64,000 bases of DNA from Diospyros lotus (lineage: Eukaryota > Streptophyta > Magnoliopsida > Ericales > Ebenaceae): contig NC_068346.1 of assembly GCF_014633365.1 (NCBI RefSeq), positions 34,783,191-34,847,190 on the forward strand, given 5' to 3'. The notes beneath the pieces are model-generated. The model was not told the origin of the DNA and searched no databases. It saw only the letters and a list, made by a program, of their open reading frames with translations. Each line of letters starts with the position of its first letter. The stretch's first letter is position 1. This document shows, one piece after another, positions 1 to 12,110 of the stretch. The position numbers were made by a program, and so were the translations under genes.

Positions 1-2460
1 ATCATAAATGCAGAAGATAAAATCGAAACCTGATATGGTATAGAATCGTAATCCACTTTAATCATAAAATAAGAATTCGTACCATTACATCTTTAAATAC
101 TTAATTACATGGAGATTCATCATCAAGAGATAACAACTAAATACCTCAAATGATACAATCTAAAGATACCTCAAAAATACATTAAACTGTAACAATTATA
201 CATGATCGTTAATATAATAATATATCATGATTCCTCATGAGGAAGCAAATACCGGGATAACTCGCCAAACCCATCGGCCACGTCATCACGTGTTGTTACG
301 TCTTAATCATCTCCTTACCATATTTGCAAGTCTTAACTGGAACATTGAATATTCCAATGGCATAACCCATTAGAAGATGAAGCTTCTAGTGAGGGTTTAA
401 AAACATGATACACGAATGTATGATGCAAATACATGAACAAACATTTTCCCTAATGTAACTTCTCAGGCCCAACCCGACACGGAACCCTTGACAGAATCAT
501 GAACCTCTGCAGGATAAGCCTAACGTTGTTCCATCAATTGCTCTTGGGGAATTACAGCTACACTCTGAGGGTGGCATCCCATTCCCATGCACAAATATCA
601 ATATGACAATAATATCGTACCATGCAAATATCATGATTTTCCATGAAATGTGATAAATTGAATTATATCTTTCGTAAATATCATGCATATATAAGCAATC
701 ATATTTTTCATAAATATCATGCACAATAAACAACTATATCATATTTGATAGGATAACTCACATTTTGAGATAAACTCAATTTTTCTCGAAAAGCGCGTAT
801 CATCTCAATATGCATGCCCGACCTCGATTTCAGTGCAAACTCTCAAAAGTTGCACCAATCACATCATCTCGATCACCTAAATAATAAAAATGATATTTAA
901 TCACTAAATATCCCAATATTCTATTTTCTTCCTATTTTCCTTTATTTTCCTTCATAAAAATCCCAATAAATACCATCGAGACTATTTTCTCAAATCTATC
1001 TTCACAACAATTCATAATATACTATGAACTTCAAAGGAAAATTATTGAACTTATTCGGATGTTGCATTTTCACGCAAAATGAGGCTATTTGGTGCAAATA
1101 TCGAGACATTAGAAAGGCAAATACCAAAACTTTTTGCATAAAACCTCATAAAATATTTTTCCAGATTTTTAGGAACTTTTTTCAAATTTTTCAGAGGCCC
1201 CACGCACCCGTACACGCCTGCACGTGCCTAGGGCAATTGGGCGTGCATGAAGACCAATGCGTCGCCGGCACGCACCGGTCATCTTCTCCAGCGACGGCCT
1301 TACCAACGATGCTAGTTTCTTCCACCCCTCAAAAGCCTTCATCCAGTCGATCACCATGGCGCCTCTTGTGCCTCGAAAGGAGCACCGAAAGGGCTCCGAT
1401 TTGCCGGCTAAAGGCTCGGCCAAACCGCCGGCCTCCAAACTCCTGCGAGCCTCAAATCGCCTTCAAACGACTTCCAAAATGCATCAAAATACACAGAAAT
1501 GATCCACTACTCATGGGCAACAAAAGCCCCTTATTCTCATTGCCCAATTCGTTTATTAAAGCTCTCGATTTGAAGATTCATTTCTTCCCATTTTCGGTCA
1601 TCGTGGAACCCTTATTTATAGGCATTTTCGATGCTTCAAATGCCTGAGATCAGCCAACTCATGAGCCTTAGAGCTTAAAACTACCCTAGATCAACCTGAT
1701 AGCATCATTACCTGACCACGAAAAGGAAATTTTCAGGCACTCAATCGCGCGACCACTTTCGGTCGCATTTCTTCATTTTTCTGGCACCCTCCTGGTTGTT
1801 GTCGGCCAAGCCCTTTACCAAAATTCATCCTCGACCAACCTTCATGCAAACCCAGTGGCTTTCGGCGACTCTCGTGGCCTGGTCAGTTTCCCATTATTGC
1901 CATCTTTGAGTTTTTTGCACTTTGGCCCATCAACTTTTGGCCTTTTTTACTTAGCCCTTGAACTTTCCAATGTTGTATTTAAGATCCTCCAGTCCTAAAA
2001 CATCAATTTGACCCTCGAAAATTCCAAAAAAATATCGTTTTGACCTCCTTCTAACAATTTTAAAAAACTGCACTTAGGCCCGAATCTTTGTTCTGACCCT
2101 AAACCCTTTCGTTTCTTCCTGAAGCTGAAGGGTTGTTTCTTATGAAAAATCGAAGCCCCCTCAAGCTTTTGTTGACTTCCTGAAAGTCGTCTATAACAAT
2201 TCGGTATTGCAGCCTAATTAGGAGCTGCATTTTAGCTGTATCGAAAATCATTCTCAATCTCATTTAGTTTGATGCCATAAATCATGCCTCGAAATACTCA
2301 TCACGGTCATATTAATTTCCTGAGACATCTTGACTCTAGGGCACTCCCTGTAGTCGATTCGGTCAATTTTTTTGGCTATTTAGATACAAATCTTCCTTGA
2401 AATTTCATTTTCTTAATAAAACGCTTATTCTCCAATAATCCCAATTTATTGGGTATTATA
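1..2460 (-). mobile_element. Long LTR of a Ty3/gypsy-type retrotransposon, cut by window start
   Basis: Read on the minus strand, the sequence starts at 2460 with TATAATACCCAA and runs leftward out of the window. It aligns along nearly its whole length, inverted, with 61432-64000, and in the same orientation with the solo LTR 45427-47911. Shared landmarks include the pair of blocks around 330-420 (AGAAGATGAAGCTTCTAGTG) and 460-640 (AACGTTGTTCCATCAATTG). No gag-pol sequence lies next to it, so it is probably a solo LTR or a fragment. The expected TG end has become TA, so it is old. Long LTRs with TGTAAYRCCC ends are known from chromovirus-type gypsy elements; that assignment is inference. ORFs inside it (e.g. 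1024-1647) are not credited as genes. Confidence 0.75.
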
Positions 2461-2995
2461 GCGACGGTGTTGTTTTAGGCGAGAGAGACAGACGATGGCT
2501 GGCGGCTGGGGCGACGGTGTTCAAAAAGGGAAAGGTAGTTGGGAGCAACGGTGTTGTTTTTGGGCGAAAGACAAACAGACAGACAGACAGTGGTCATCAG
2601 AGGGGTGGCCGACAGCTGGGCCGATGGTGATCGGAGAAGGAGAGGTGGCTAGGCCGACGGTGTCTACAAAAATGGGCGCAAGAGAGAAAAAGAGTTTGCC
2701 GTCATGTATAAGAGAGAGGAAGAGAGGGAGAGAGAGAAGATGGCTTTGGGCGAGTAGTAAAGAGAGAGATAAGAAGATGGCTTTGGACGAGTACATTTCC
2801 TTGGGCTTTGCAAAGGAAGAAAAATAATTTTAAATACTTTTGGTAGCCCAGGGTGTAACCCGTGGCGTACCTATAGCATTACTCAAAAGAATTTAAAAAT
2901 AAATTTAAAATACTTTTGATAGCCGAGAGTGTAGCCCCTGGCATACCTATGACATTACTTATTGAGTCGTTTTGCACGGCCCGACGGGCCTACCG
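2461..2995. other. Purine-rich low-complexity stretch, no gene seen
   Basis: It starts exactly where the LTR ends. The motif GCGACGGTGTT occurs at 2461 and again near 2513, followed by GAGAGA-rich sequence to about 2830. An open frame (2495-2827) is dominated by Arg, Lys, Glu and Ser from the purine tract and matches no family I recognise, so it is not called as a gene. After it, two similar ~70-bp segments occur (TACTTTTGGTAGCC near 2837 and TACTTTTGATAGCC near 2911). Confidence 0.5.
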
Positions 2996-3000
2996 AGCAA

Positions 3001-3345
3001 CTCACAGAAAGAGGACAAAAAAATGATTTTGTCCCTGCCCGCTTTGTAAATTTGCAAAGCAGGCCATTGCCCCCGCCCTACTACTCTCGTCTCCCCTGGC
3101 CGTTGCCGTCGTCACAGCTAGCTAGGTGAGTTGGTACCCATCTAGTAGTCGGCCCACCAATTCGAGCCGTGCAGAACGACTCACAGAAAGAGGACAAAAA
3201 AACGATTTTTTCCCTGCCCGCTTTGCAAATTTGCAAAGCAGGCCATTGCCCCCACCCTGCTGCTTTCGTCTCCCCTGGTCGTTGCCGTCGTCACAGCTAG
3301 CTAGGTGAGTTGGTACCCATCCAGTAGTCGGCCCATGAATTCGAC
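3001..3345. repeat. Two-copy tandem duplication, period 179 bp
   Basis: CTCACAGAAAGAGGACAAAA starts at 3001 and again at 3180. The copies stay nearly identical through AGCTAGCTAGGTGAGTTGG to about 3345. Each carries a palindrome: GCTTTGCAAATTTGCAAAGC is perfect at 3220-3239 in copy 2 and has one mismatch in copy 1. No coding potential is recognised. Confidence 0.9.
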
Positions 3346-4710
3346 AAAAAAGTCTGGTCTTCTTCTCCTTCTTGGCAGCATGCAAAACCAACAACTGGGC
3401 AAGCAACTCAACTCAGACTCTCATTTCTGACATGTAATTCAAAGCGTGAATTTAATTAACGGAAAGATTAGAGCATTGAAGTTCGACACTCTCATTCGGA
3501 ATCAGGAGAAGGAAGACGTGACGGTAAACGTTAAAGCCAATCGTGTCGCACGCCTTGTTAGTAAATACACGAATATACGCGAATTATTCCATTTTTTATT
3601 AAAAGTATTATATTTACATATTTTTCAAACATACGGATTAATTCGCATATTTTACACTTAAGAAGTATAATACACGTATCAACCGAATTTTTAAAAATTC
3701 GGCCAACTCCAAATGCAGCAAATTAACAATGAGATTTTTTTTATTATTATTATGACTAATGGCCCATAATAATTTTATTATTTAATATATTTATAATCAC
3801 CACTAAAGAAACATGTCCACTTATTGTTTCTACTTTTCCACTTTCCAATTCCACTCACATGTCCTTTAGTTATTTTTAAATATTAATAAATATTATTATT
3901 CATTCCTCCCATATATGTCTCTATCATGTCTTAACAATTATTATTTTATAATATTGATAAAAATATAGAATTATATTTTTATGTTTAATGAGTTATTTTT
4001 TTTATTTATTAAGAATATATTTTTGTGTATATATATATATATATAATATGCCAAATTTTTATTGCCGAATTTATTCAGTTAAAACGTTTTAAACACGAAT
4101 TAAGTCTTTACCGAATATTTTTCAAATGATGAATATTTGATCGAATTTTTTACCATATTTAAAATGTATTAAACCGAATAATACTCGTATTTTTATCGTT
4201 CCAAATTTTTCTCATTCCCTGTATTGCTAACAAGGGTCCCACGTGGAACCCCGAGACGTTGAATTGCAACCGAAGTCTGATCAATTACGTTACGCCTCTT
4301 GAAACATCAGGTACCGCCTGCCTAAGTGTTTATGGTTTTTAATAATATTTTTATAATATAAATTAAAAAATAAAAAATTTTATATGTAAAAACAATCTAT
4401 TCAGTCTTATGGGGTGGTTGTCGCTCACCAACCCCCTCGATGATCTCAGCCGTCCAATTCCCCCCACCATCCCACGGCTTAAATTCCGGATTCATCTCTC
4501 AACAAGCCTGCCCTTCGGGGCCCCGAGCCTTGTTATCCCTTGATTAATACAAAAAATACTATTTAAATGTTAAATACTATTTTAACATTTATAGCATGTT
4601 TAAGTTTGATATCTTATAAATTTACATTAATACAACATAAAATATAAAATATCAATATAAATTATTATCATAAATATTAAATTTAAATATCTAAATAATA
4701 TTTTATTTAA
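3346..4710. other. AT-rich intergenic DNA
   Basis: Mostly A+T with a TA run near 4029-4045. A somewhat GC-richer patch at 4220-4545 contains CCACGTGG and short C runs but no open frame or recognisable exon. Scattered GAATTTTT/AAAAATTC motifs around 3660-4200 look like decayed transposon sequence. No gene seen. Confidence 0.5.
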
Positions 4711-5075
4711 ATAACATTTATTAAAATGAGTAAGATAAGATTGTAGGTTGAAATACTTTTCGAACTAAAATATAGAATGGTCAAGATAAAAGTGAAATGT
4801 ATTTTAAGATTTTTATTAAATTTTTTAGAATACATCGAGGATATTTTGATAATTTTTTTTTTTATCTGTAAGATCTAAAATATGCTTATCTTAAGAGAAA
4901 AAAATATGAATATATCTGAAAAATGACAAATAAATAAAAAATCACGTGACTTGTTTTCTAATGATTATTAGATAAATTTAACAAACACATTGAAAAGAAT
5001 AAAAATCTAAAATATTTTTCACATCTTATCTTTTTAGATATATATTTTAGTTAACAAATACTATCTTAGTAAATT
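4711..5075. mobile_element. MITE-like dispersed repeat, copy 1
   Basis: Shares a series of blocks with 41089-41519: TCAAGATAA, AATCACGTGACTT (41 kb: AATCACATGACTT), TTATTAGATAA and TTTAACAAACAC, then GTTAACAAATA near the end. A weaker third relative is at about 53915-54240. The ends contain GTTAACAAAT-like sequence typical of small inverted-repeat elements. No coding capacity. The exact borders are uncertain by tens of bases. Confidence 0.5.
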
Positions 5076-5392
5076 TAAAATTATCCGAATAAAAAAATAT
5101 GCCACTTAATATTTAGATTCTCACTTTTAATATAAACAATTATATTGGTGTTGTTTAAGATAAAGCCTAAGTTTAAATTTATAAATATTTATAATAAATT
5201 CACTCATCCAAATTCTATAACGGGCCTTTTGGCTTTGAGTTTGAGTAGCTGAGCGTTTGATATTTTTTCAAACTTCCAACAAGTGAGTCAAACTTATATT
5301 TATATTTATATTTTTATGTTTTTTTTTTGTGATTATTTAAATTTTTTATTATTTTAATTATATTACTGGATTATATTAAATAAACTCTTAAT

Positions 5393-6139
5393 TAGAGGTG
5401 TCAAAAGGGCTGGGCTTTGGCCCGACCCGTTATTGTTCAAACAGGCCAGGCCGAGCCCGGCCCCCATTAGAGGGCCGGACTCGGCCAAAGAAATTGGGCC
5501 CACGACCCGGTCCGTCTAAGGGCCCGACCCGTGGCCTTTATGGGCCGGGCCCATGAGGCCCTTACGGGCCAATAAGGCCCTTACTCATTTTTTTTTTAAT
5601 TTTGTTATTCTTTAGTAATTATTGATATTGGATACTAAAAAATTTAATTTCACAATATATATAAATAATAACCATCAATTTATTTAAAATTTTTAAGTTA
5701 AATTTTTTATATATTTAAATTATAAATAAACATTCTCCTTTTTATATGTACATTATTTTTCATATCAATTTACAAGAAAAATTATAAGACATATATAATT
5801 TTGAAATATAAAATAATGAAATAATATTTAAAACTTAAGAATTAAGATAGAAAATATTTTTAAAAGAAAAAAAATTAATTTTTATATATGTATTATTTTG
5901 ATATTTATATATGTATATATTATATGTATTATTTTTAAAAAAATTATTTAAAAAAAGAAAAAGATAAAAAAGGCCAGGCCCGCTAGACGCTGTGGGCTAA
6001 GGGCCTGGTCTAGCCCCTTTGTAGGGGGGCCGTGGGCCGGGCCCTATCCATGGCAAAAGGGCCCAAGCCCGGCCCGGCTTGTTTAAAAAGCCTGTGGGCC
6101 GACTCGGGCCGGACCGGGCCGGCCCTTTTGACACCTATA
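5393..6139. mobile_element. Non-autonomous hAT-like element, GGCC-rich ends
   Basis: Terminal inverted repeats begin TAGAGGTGTCAAAAGGGC and end GCCCTTTTGACACCTATA. The flanks CTCTTAAT (5385-5392) and CTCTCAAC (6140-6147) match at 6 of 8 positions, the target duplication length of hAT transposons. Both ends are made of repeated GGCCCGGCC-like words; the middle (about 5585-5965) is AT-rich. There is no transposase. A relative lies at 6386-7310. Confidence 0.7.
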
Positions 6140-6385
6140 CTCTCAACCCCACCTCAAAATTTTTATTTATTACTAATTTAAAAATTAAATAAAAAAAGAT
6201 AGTAATAACGTTAAGGTACAACCAACGTGGACAAAGAGAGAGTTTAAAATTATCACTACTAGTATTTGGAAAGATTATGAAAATAAAGAATTTATATGTT
6301 ACCCACGTCGGGTAACCTTATTTTACCCCGACGTGAACCCATCCAACACCAAATTCCCTCCCAACCCCATACCACCCCCCCTCCT

Positions 6386-7310
6386 CTAAAGATGTCAAAA
6401 AGGTCAGGCTATGGCCTGGGACATCATTGTCCAAAAGGGCCTGCTCAACCCATCTAAGGCCCTAGCTTGTGGCCTATTAGGCCCGACCCATTGGGACTTT
6501 ATGGGATCAGCCCATGAGACCCTTATGGGATCAACCCATGAGGCCCTTATGGGCCCATCCAGTTAGCCCCGTTAATGAAAAATCATTTATTAAAGTGATC
6601 TAATAAAAATTCATGTCAAAAAATCTAAAAAAATGCTAAGATTATTATAGATGGTTGCTAGCTCATGTAAAAAATTTAAAAAAATTATTTATTGAACTTT
6701 TTCAAGTGATGGCTTGAAGAGAGAGGAGTAGGCCATTTGTTTACCGAACGGATCAAACCTCTATAAATTGTAGTGACATTTGCTCATTTATTTTTTAACT
6801 ATATTATTCTTTATTAATTATTGGTATTGGATGCAAAAAAATTTACATTTCACAATATATATATATATAATAACCATCAATATATTTAAAATTTTTAAAC
6901 TAATTTTTTTATATATTTAAATTATAAATAAACATTCTTTTTTTTTTATGTGCATTATTTTTTATATCAATTCATAAAAAAATTTACAAAATATACAGAA
7001 TTTTAAAATATAAAATGATGAAATAATATTTAAAACTTAAAATAAAAAATTATTTATTCCTAATGATCAGGCTCGATAGGCCTGACTTACCAAGGCCTGT
7101 GGGTCAGGCCCACCAAGCCCAGCCCAGCCCACTAGGCCTTGTGGGCTAAGGGCCCGGCCTGGCCCGACCCTCTAGCCTACGAGCTGGCCCATCTTCTAAA
7201 GGGAGCTGTGAGTCGGGCTGGGCCCTACCCACGACAAAAAAATCGGACCGGGCTTGACCCTTTCAATAAATGGGCCGACTTATTTAAAAAGCCTATGAGT
7301 TGACCCAGCC
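6386..7310. mobile_element. Degraded relative of the 5393-6139 element
   Basis: The left end reads AAAGATGTCAAAAAGGTCAG, a decayed form of the neighbour's terminus. The AT-rich core near 6870-7040 matches the neighbour's core at 5660-5850 (the word TATATATTTAAATTATAAAT is shared). GGCC/GGGCC-rich arms flank it. The right terminal repeat is no longer recognisable and the element fades out near 7310. Non-coding. Confidence 0.55.
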
Positions 7311-7335
7311 AGCAGGTGATGGTGGATCAAGAATC

Positions 7336-7580
7336 TCAATGTTCTCTCTCTTAACCCACCAACATGCAAGTTGCATGTTGGTGGGTCAAGAGAGAGAAAG
7401 AACGTTTGCAATTGGTGGGTTAAGAGAGAGAGAACGTTGAGATTCTTTTAGGTTTGTGGGTCAAAAGAGAGAGAACGTTGAGAACTTGCATATTGGTGGA
7501 TCAAGAGAGAGAGAACGTTGAGATTCTTTCAGGTTGGTGGGTCAAGAGAGGGAGAAAGAGGGAGAAGACAAAACAAAATA
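7336..7580. repeat. Inverted repeat followed by GAGAGA tandem repeats
   Basis: The 15-base arm CCCACCAACATGCAA (7355-7369) is perfectly inverted at 7371-7385 around a single G. Pairing continues outward with few mismatches into the TCTCTC/GAGAGA flanks. To the right, units of the form GGTGGGTCAAGAGAGAGAACGTTGAGATTC recur about four times to 7580. No known RNA family is recognised. Confidence 0.75.
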
Positions 7581-8169
7581 TTAAAAAAAAGTGTGAAAAT
7601 GGGTTTCACGTCCCTGCTGGAGATGAATTGCAGATTGGTGGATGGGGCCCGCGTCGGGCAAGCGGGCAACATATCCGGAAAACTGTATAAATATGGGACG
7701 CCAGGCGGTCTAGCGAAGCGCTGGGGTTGTCAGAACCGAACATCTCGCACTACCAAACTGTGGAGTTTATCGTTTTCACGTACAGAGTTTGATTCTCTCT
7801 GTGATTTCGATTTTGTAAACATTACTCGCATGCTCTAGAGAAATCAGATCTGGCGGTAATGGTGTTGATTTTTGTATCTCCTCCATCTTTTTCTTTAGGT
7901 TGAGTTTCCATATCTTTTTCTTTAGCTTGAGTTTCAGATGGGTTCAGCCATCTCTATTGAAATTCACGAAATGGAGGGGGAGATATACAGAAGCGGAGTG
8001 TAAAAAGCTGAAGAAAAAGATGGAGGAGATCCAAAAAACCTAAAGAAAAAGATGGAGGAGATCCAAAAGTCTGTGTCATTTTCCAATTGAAACTCACGAA
8101 GTGGAGGCGCAATTCCATTCAGAATAAACAGGGGGTAAAATGGTCGTTCAAATATTGGGGGCAGAATAG
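7581..8169. other. Promoter-like intergenic stretch, function not shown
   Basis: Contains a TATAAATA-type box at about 7686 (CTGTATAAATATGG). A short tandem pair, AAAAAGATGGAGGAGATCC, occurs near 8014 and again near 8047. The stretch ends in GGGGGTAAAATGGTC-type sequence. The short open frames here are low complexity and are not credited. Confidence 0.3.
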
Positions 8170-8600
8170 TCATTTAACCCACTTGTAAACTCGACCTTCC
8201 CATCTCTCTGTCTCTTCACCTTCGTCGCCGTGTCTCCAGCAACCGCCGGATCCGTCTCTCCTCCTCCGCCGCCGCCGCATCGCGTTGTCTAACAGCCGTC
8301 GGATCCCTATCGCCTCCTTCGCCGTGTCGCCTTCTCCAGCAACGACCACCATCTCCGGCGTCCCCAACACTGCCGGCCTCTCATTCGCCTGGTCTGGATC
8401 TGACATACATATTCCCCTCTCTCTCTCTCGACATCCCCCCCTCTCTCTCTGTCTCTTTGCAGTGGCCAAGACGGCGACCGAGGAAGCATATCACGTCGTC
8501 AAAACAGGTTCCGTTTTTCTGTCGTTCTTCGCCTTCGTCTATGTGTCCATCCAGGTCTTGACTGCTTTGATATCTGAATTTAGGGACTTTAATATTTAAC
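8170..8600 (+). other. GC/CT-rich leader-like tract, possible first exon(s) of an unknown transcript
   Basis: Base composition changes sharply to GCC/TCC-rich sequence (8210-8400), then a CTCTCTCTGTCTCTTTGCAG acceptor-like site at about 8462. A frame from 8285 to 8599 is open (104 aa). Its part after the acceptor-like site could encode about 44 residues containing AKTATEEAYHVV and a hydrophobic stretch, but I recognise no family. It looks like the 5' end of a plant transcript or a captured gene fragment. Confidence 0.3.
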
Positions 8601-10560
8601 ATCCGAATTAATTAACTTCTTCGAGTGAGCTATATGTGATGGAATATTAATGGGTTTTCCTGATATTGACTGCGCAGGTGGGTTAAACAGATGGAAAAGG
8701 TGTAATTTACACTCACCTGTATAAACTGTTAGGACTTAGTTGTATGAATCAAATGATGTTTTTAGATGATACTTAGTATGATGCCAAATTTTTCTGTCGC
8801 CTTTTGAAGAGTTAATCTAAATTTAATGGCCTGTTGTCAATGTTACTAGTTCGTTATTATGTTTTATGTTCATTTGATGTTATTTATTTAATGCGTTGAT
8901 GTAACATGGTTTTTGCATGGAGTATTTCTCAACACAAGCTTGAGAATTCGGTGAGAACTCCTTGCCTTCTACCTCATTTCAACTACAGTTTATTAAGGTT
9001 TTCTTTTTACTGTCGATGGAAAATTCTCCTTATTTGATTTTGAGCACTATCTGTGTTTGAGTGATGCTCCACTTGATTGAAACTTGTCCTGTATGTACTC
9101 TTGTTTGTAATCCTCACAAATCTGTAGATTGTTCCGTCTTTGGGTACACCCTGCTTATATGGGCTGTCAACGTTGATTCATTAGTCCACTGAGATGTGAA
9201 TATCTGGGATCTCATACCTGATTCCTAGTGGTGGACTATCTAAAAAGCAGGCATATTATGGATCAAATTGTGTAACTAATGCAATGGCGCCGTTGGAATG
9301 CTAACCCCAGTAGTAAGGAAGATGCTTATGCAACTTATGGCAATGGCACTCTGCTTGTTTTCCCATTGTGACATGGTTATTGCTTTATTGGTTATACAAA
9401 CAACTATTTTCTGGCAATAATAGGGAAAGCCTTCTTAGAATTGGCAAGCTTGCTATTTTGTGATCAGAATGTTACGTGTTTGAGTTGTAGAAATAGCCTT
9501 TTCCTGACTCTAGTAAAGCAAGCAGTAGGGATGCTCTTCAATAGCAAGGAAAATGCTTTTCCTGCTAATGGAAATATTGCTGCTTTTGGAGGGATTTAGA
9601 GGCCAACATTCTTATTTGCCGCTTGCAGCAGTTTTCATACAACTCTTCTAGCAGTAATAACTTGAAAGTTAAAGGAAGGTGCTTATTGGGGTAAGTAACA
9701 TTCAAATTTGGAACTTGTTAAATGTGAGAGCTTATTTATTGGATGTCGAGCAGCTCTCGTGTGATTGGTAGCATGATTTACCGGAAATGCACTGCGAGGA
9801 ACTATAGCTGGAGTATATGTAGGAATGGAATATGGCGTGGAGAGAATACGTGGCACCAAGGACTGTTTAATTTCTACAGTTAGCTGTTTAATTTCATACC
9901 ATCTTGTCGTCCATGTATAAATTAAAAATTCTTTTCAAATTCCCCAAGGACAACTAGCCTCTTGAGTTCATGTTGAACTTTGTAACACGTTTTAATGTTT
10001 TGGCTAGTCATTTTGAGTTTGAGCTAGTAATCTTGAGTGAAAAAGGTAAAATTCCTCACCTCAAGAGCCCCCACACATTGCCCCACGTACGTGAGAGGGA
10101 TTAATCACGATACACGACAATCCCTAAAATAGGAAGCACAATGCATAATGCCCACAAGTAACCACCCCAAGATGATGAATTGAGCTAGTAATCTTGAATT
10201 GACTTCGTCTTGTCTCGTACATTCTTTTATCTTTCAAAATTTCATGTGTTGTAGAAGAATGCAATGCTTGGAGACGCCTTGACTGGGGCTTGGTATCTGT
10301 TGCTGTCAACAATAACGGAGACAAGATTTCAGATCTAACTCTTATAATGTTTTAAATAGAATGTCCAAAAGAAAAAAAAATGGTCTAATTTTCAACATAG
10401 GGACAGATGGACATGATAGAACATAGAACCGAAGAATATTAAACAAGGGATATTCATTATACCATTTTAATTAAGTCAAGGGCACATTTAAAACTTTTCT
10501 TTGAATTGGTTACTCCACAATCAATTAGGCTATTAGGTTTTCATAAGACTCTCTTCAATG
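8601..10560. other. Unique-looking non-coding stretch
   Basis: Sequence of intermediate GC content and T-rich intron-like texture. No frame encodes a recognisable domain. It may be intron and UTR of a transcript starting near 8170, or decayed gene sequence. Nothing firmer can be said. Confidence 0.3.
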
Positions 10561-11418
10561 CAACGTCAAATTACTCACTAAGCCAAATAGATAGCAAGCC
10601 GTGTCGATTTGGAGGCCTTTAACATTTTAGAGGCCATTGCCAAATTTGCTTTCCAAAGTTTTGGCAAAGTCCAATCCCCTCATCAGATTTGGCAATTGAT
10701 TTCGGCCAAACCACCATCGCTATCTCTTTCCCACAATGACCATCTCAACGCCAAAAAAGGCCCGCTGTTGTAGCAGATTAAAGATCAAAGATTCAAGTAA
10801 TTGTCTAAAAGAGAAAATTAACTAGAGAAGACAACCGACAAACACGACAGAACATACGTTGACGTAACAATGACAAGTAGCAGACCAAGTGTGCCAACGA
10901 CCACGAGATCCGACGGCAGCCACAATAGGAACAAACCAATCTAGGTTTGTGATTTTTGATATTGGGGATTTATTTATTTATTTGTGTATTAAATTAGTGA
11001 TATTGTGTATTTTTATATTTGATTATTGATTTGTGTATTTAATTATTGATTTTGTGTATGTGAGCATTTGATTATTAATTTTGTGTATATGTATATTTGA
11101 TTATTTTATGTATTAAGTGTTCAAAAATAATCCCACGACTAGATTATTTTGTGATATTGTTGTAATTTTAATTTTAACATATTAAAATGTTAAATTTATT
11201 ATTACGAAATTATTTCAAACAAATTTGTTAAATAATTATATTTAGAATATATTAAGTATTAGTAAAATTTAATATTGTAATATTTATTATTAAATTATAA
11301 AATAAATAATAAATTTTTATAGTAGTGAAAATTATAAGTTAAAATAAATATAATTAAAATTTATTAATAAATAAATAAAATAGGGAATTAAGAAAAATGT
11401 TATTGATACATTATGGGC
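10561..11418. repeat. Dispersed repeat copy, related to 52690-53900
   Basis: Shares order and wording with the second copy: GCCAAATTTG/TTGGCAAAGTCC near 10640-10670, ATCTCTTTCCCACAATG near 10720, then repeated TTGTGTATTTGATTATTGATT runs at 10960-11110. The homology appears to resume after the inserted foldback element, at about 13020-13130 (AATTATTTATAATATAATA). Non-coding. Confidence 0.5.
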
Positions 11419-11767
11419 TAGGGAAATTCTATTTGCAACTATAGTTTTTGCTCTCCATAACCCACTTTTAATATTCCTAAAATATCTTGAGATGAAAACT
11501 CATATTTGCCCTTCATTTAAATCGTTGACGATCAATCACTCACCATTACTCCTCAAGAGTGCGTGCATCCACTTTCTCACCCACCATCAACACAACTACT
11601 TTATTCTATTATTCAAATAGCAACAGTTATAGTAGATTGATATAAAATAGCAAAAAATTATTAATATTTTTAAAAATTAAAATAATTTCTCAATATTATC
11701 AAATAACATGCATTTATATAATTTATTTTTAAAAATAACATAATTTATAACATCGATCACTAGTTAA

Positions 11768-11870
11768 ATCACATAATTTATATATACTACGGATGAATTA
11801 AATCACATAATTTACATATACTACGGATGAATTAAATCACATAATTTACATACACAACAATGGATGAATT
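11768..11870. repeat. Short tandem repeat within the foldback element
   Basis: The word ACGGATGAATTAAATCACAT and its relatives recur three times in the left arm. A single inverted counterpart is visible in the right arm near 12430-12470, so the array expanded after or independently of the right arm. Confidence 0.7.
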
Positions 11871-11904
11871 AAAAAAATAATATTAATTAAAAAATAAAAA
11901 ATAC

Positions 11905-12110
11905 CATTCGGGGGTGCCTTGAAGCCCGGAACGCCAAGGTTCGGGGCCTGGGGGATGCCCCGAACCTTGGGGTTCGGGCAATTTGGGATTCCCTAAATCC
12001 CGGGGTTCGGGGCATCTCCTAGCCCCCGAACCCTAAAATTCGGGAGGTTCAAAGAACTCCGAATCAATGGATTCGGAGAAAATCAATTCTCCTGAACCCT
12101 AAAAATCAAT
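11905..12110. repeat. GC-rich island of nested hairpins
   Basis: AAGGTTCGGGGC (11936-11947) pairs perfectly with GCCCCGAACCTT (11957-11968). A second similar stem, GGGTTCGGGGC with GCCCCCGAACCC, follows at about 12003-12033. The island sits in DNA that is otherwise overwhelmingly A+T and contains no open frame worth calling. Confidence 0.8.

Noticed and set aside
1024..1647. 207-aa open frame as a gene
   Set aside because: It lies inside the reverse-oriented long LTR and shows no domain. The other LTR copies do not preserve the frame.
2495..2827. 110-aa open frame
   Set aside because: Driven by GAGAGA-type purine repeats; low complexity and no family match.
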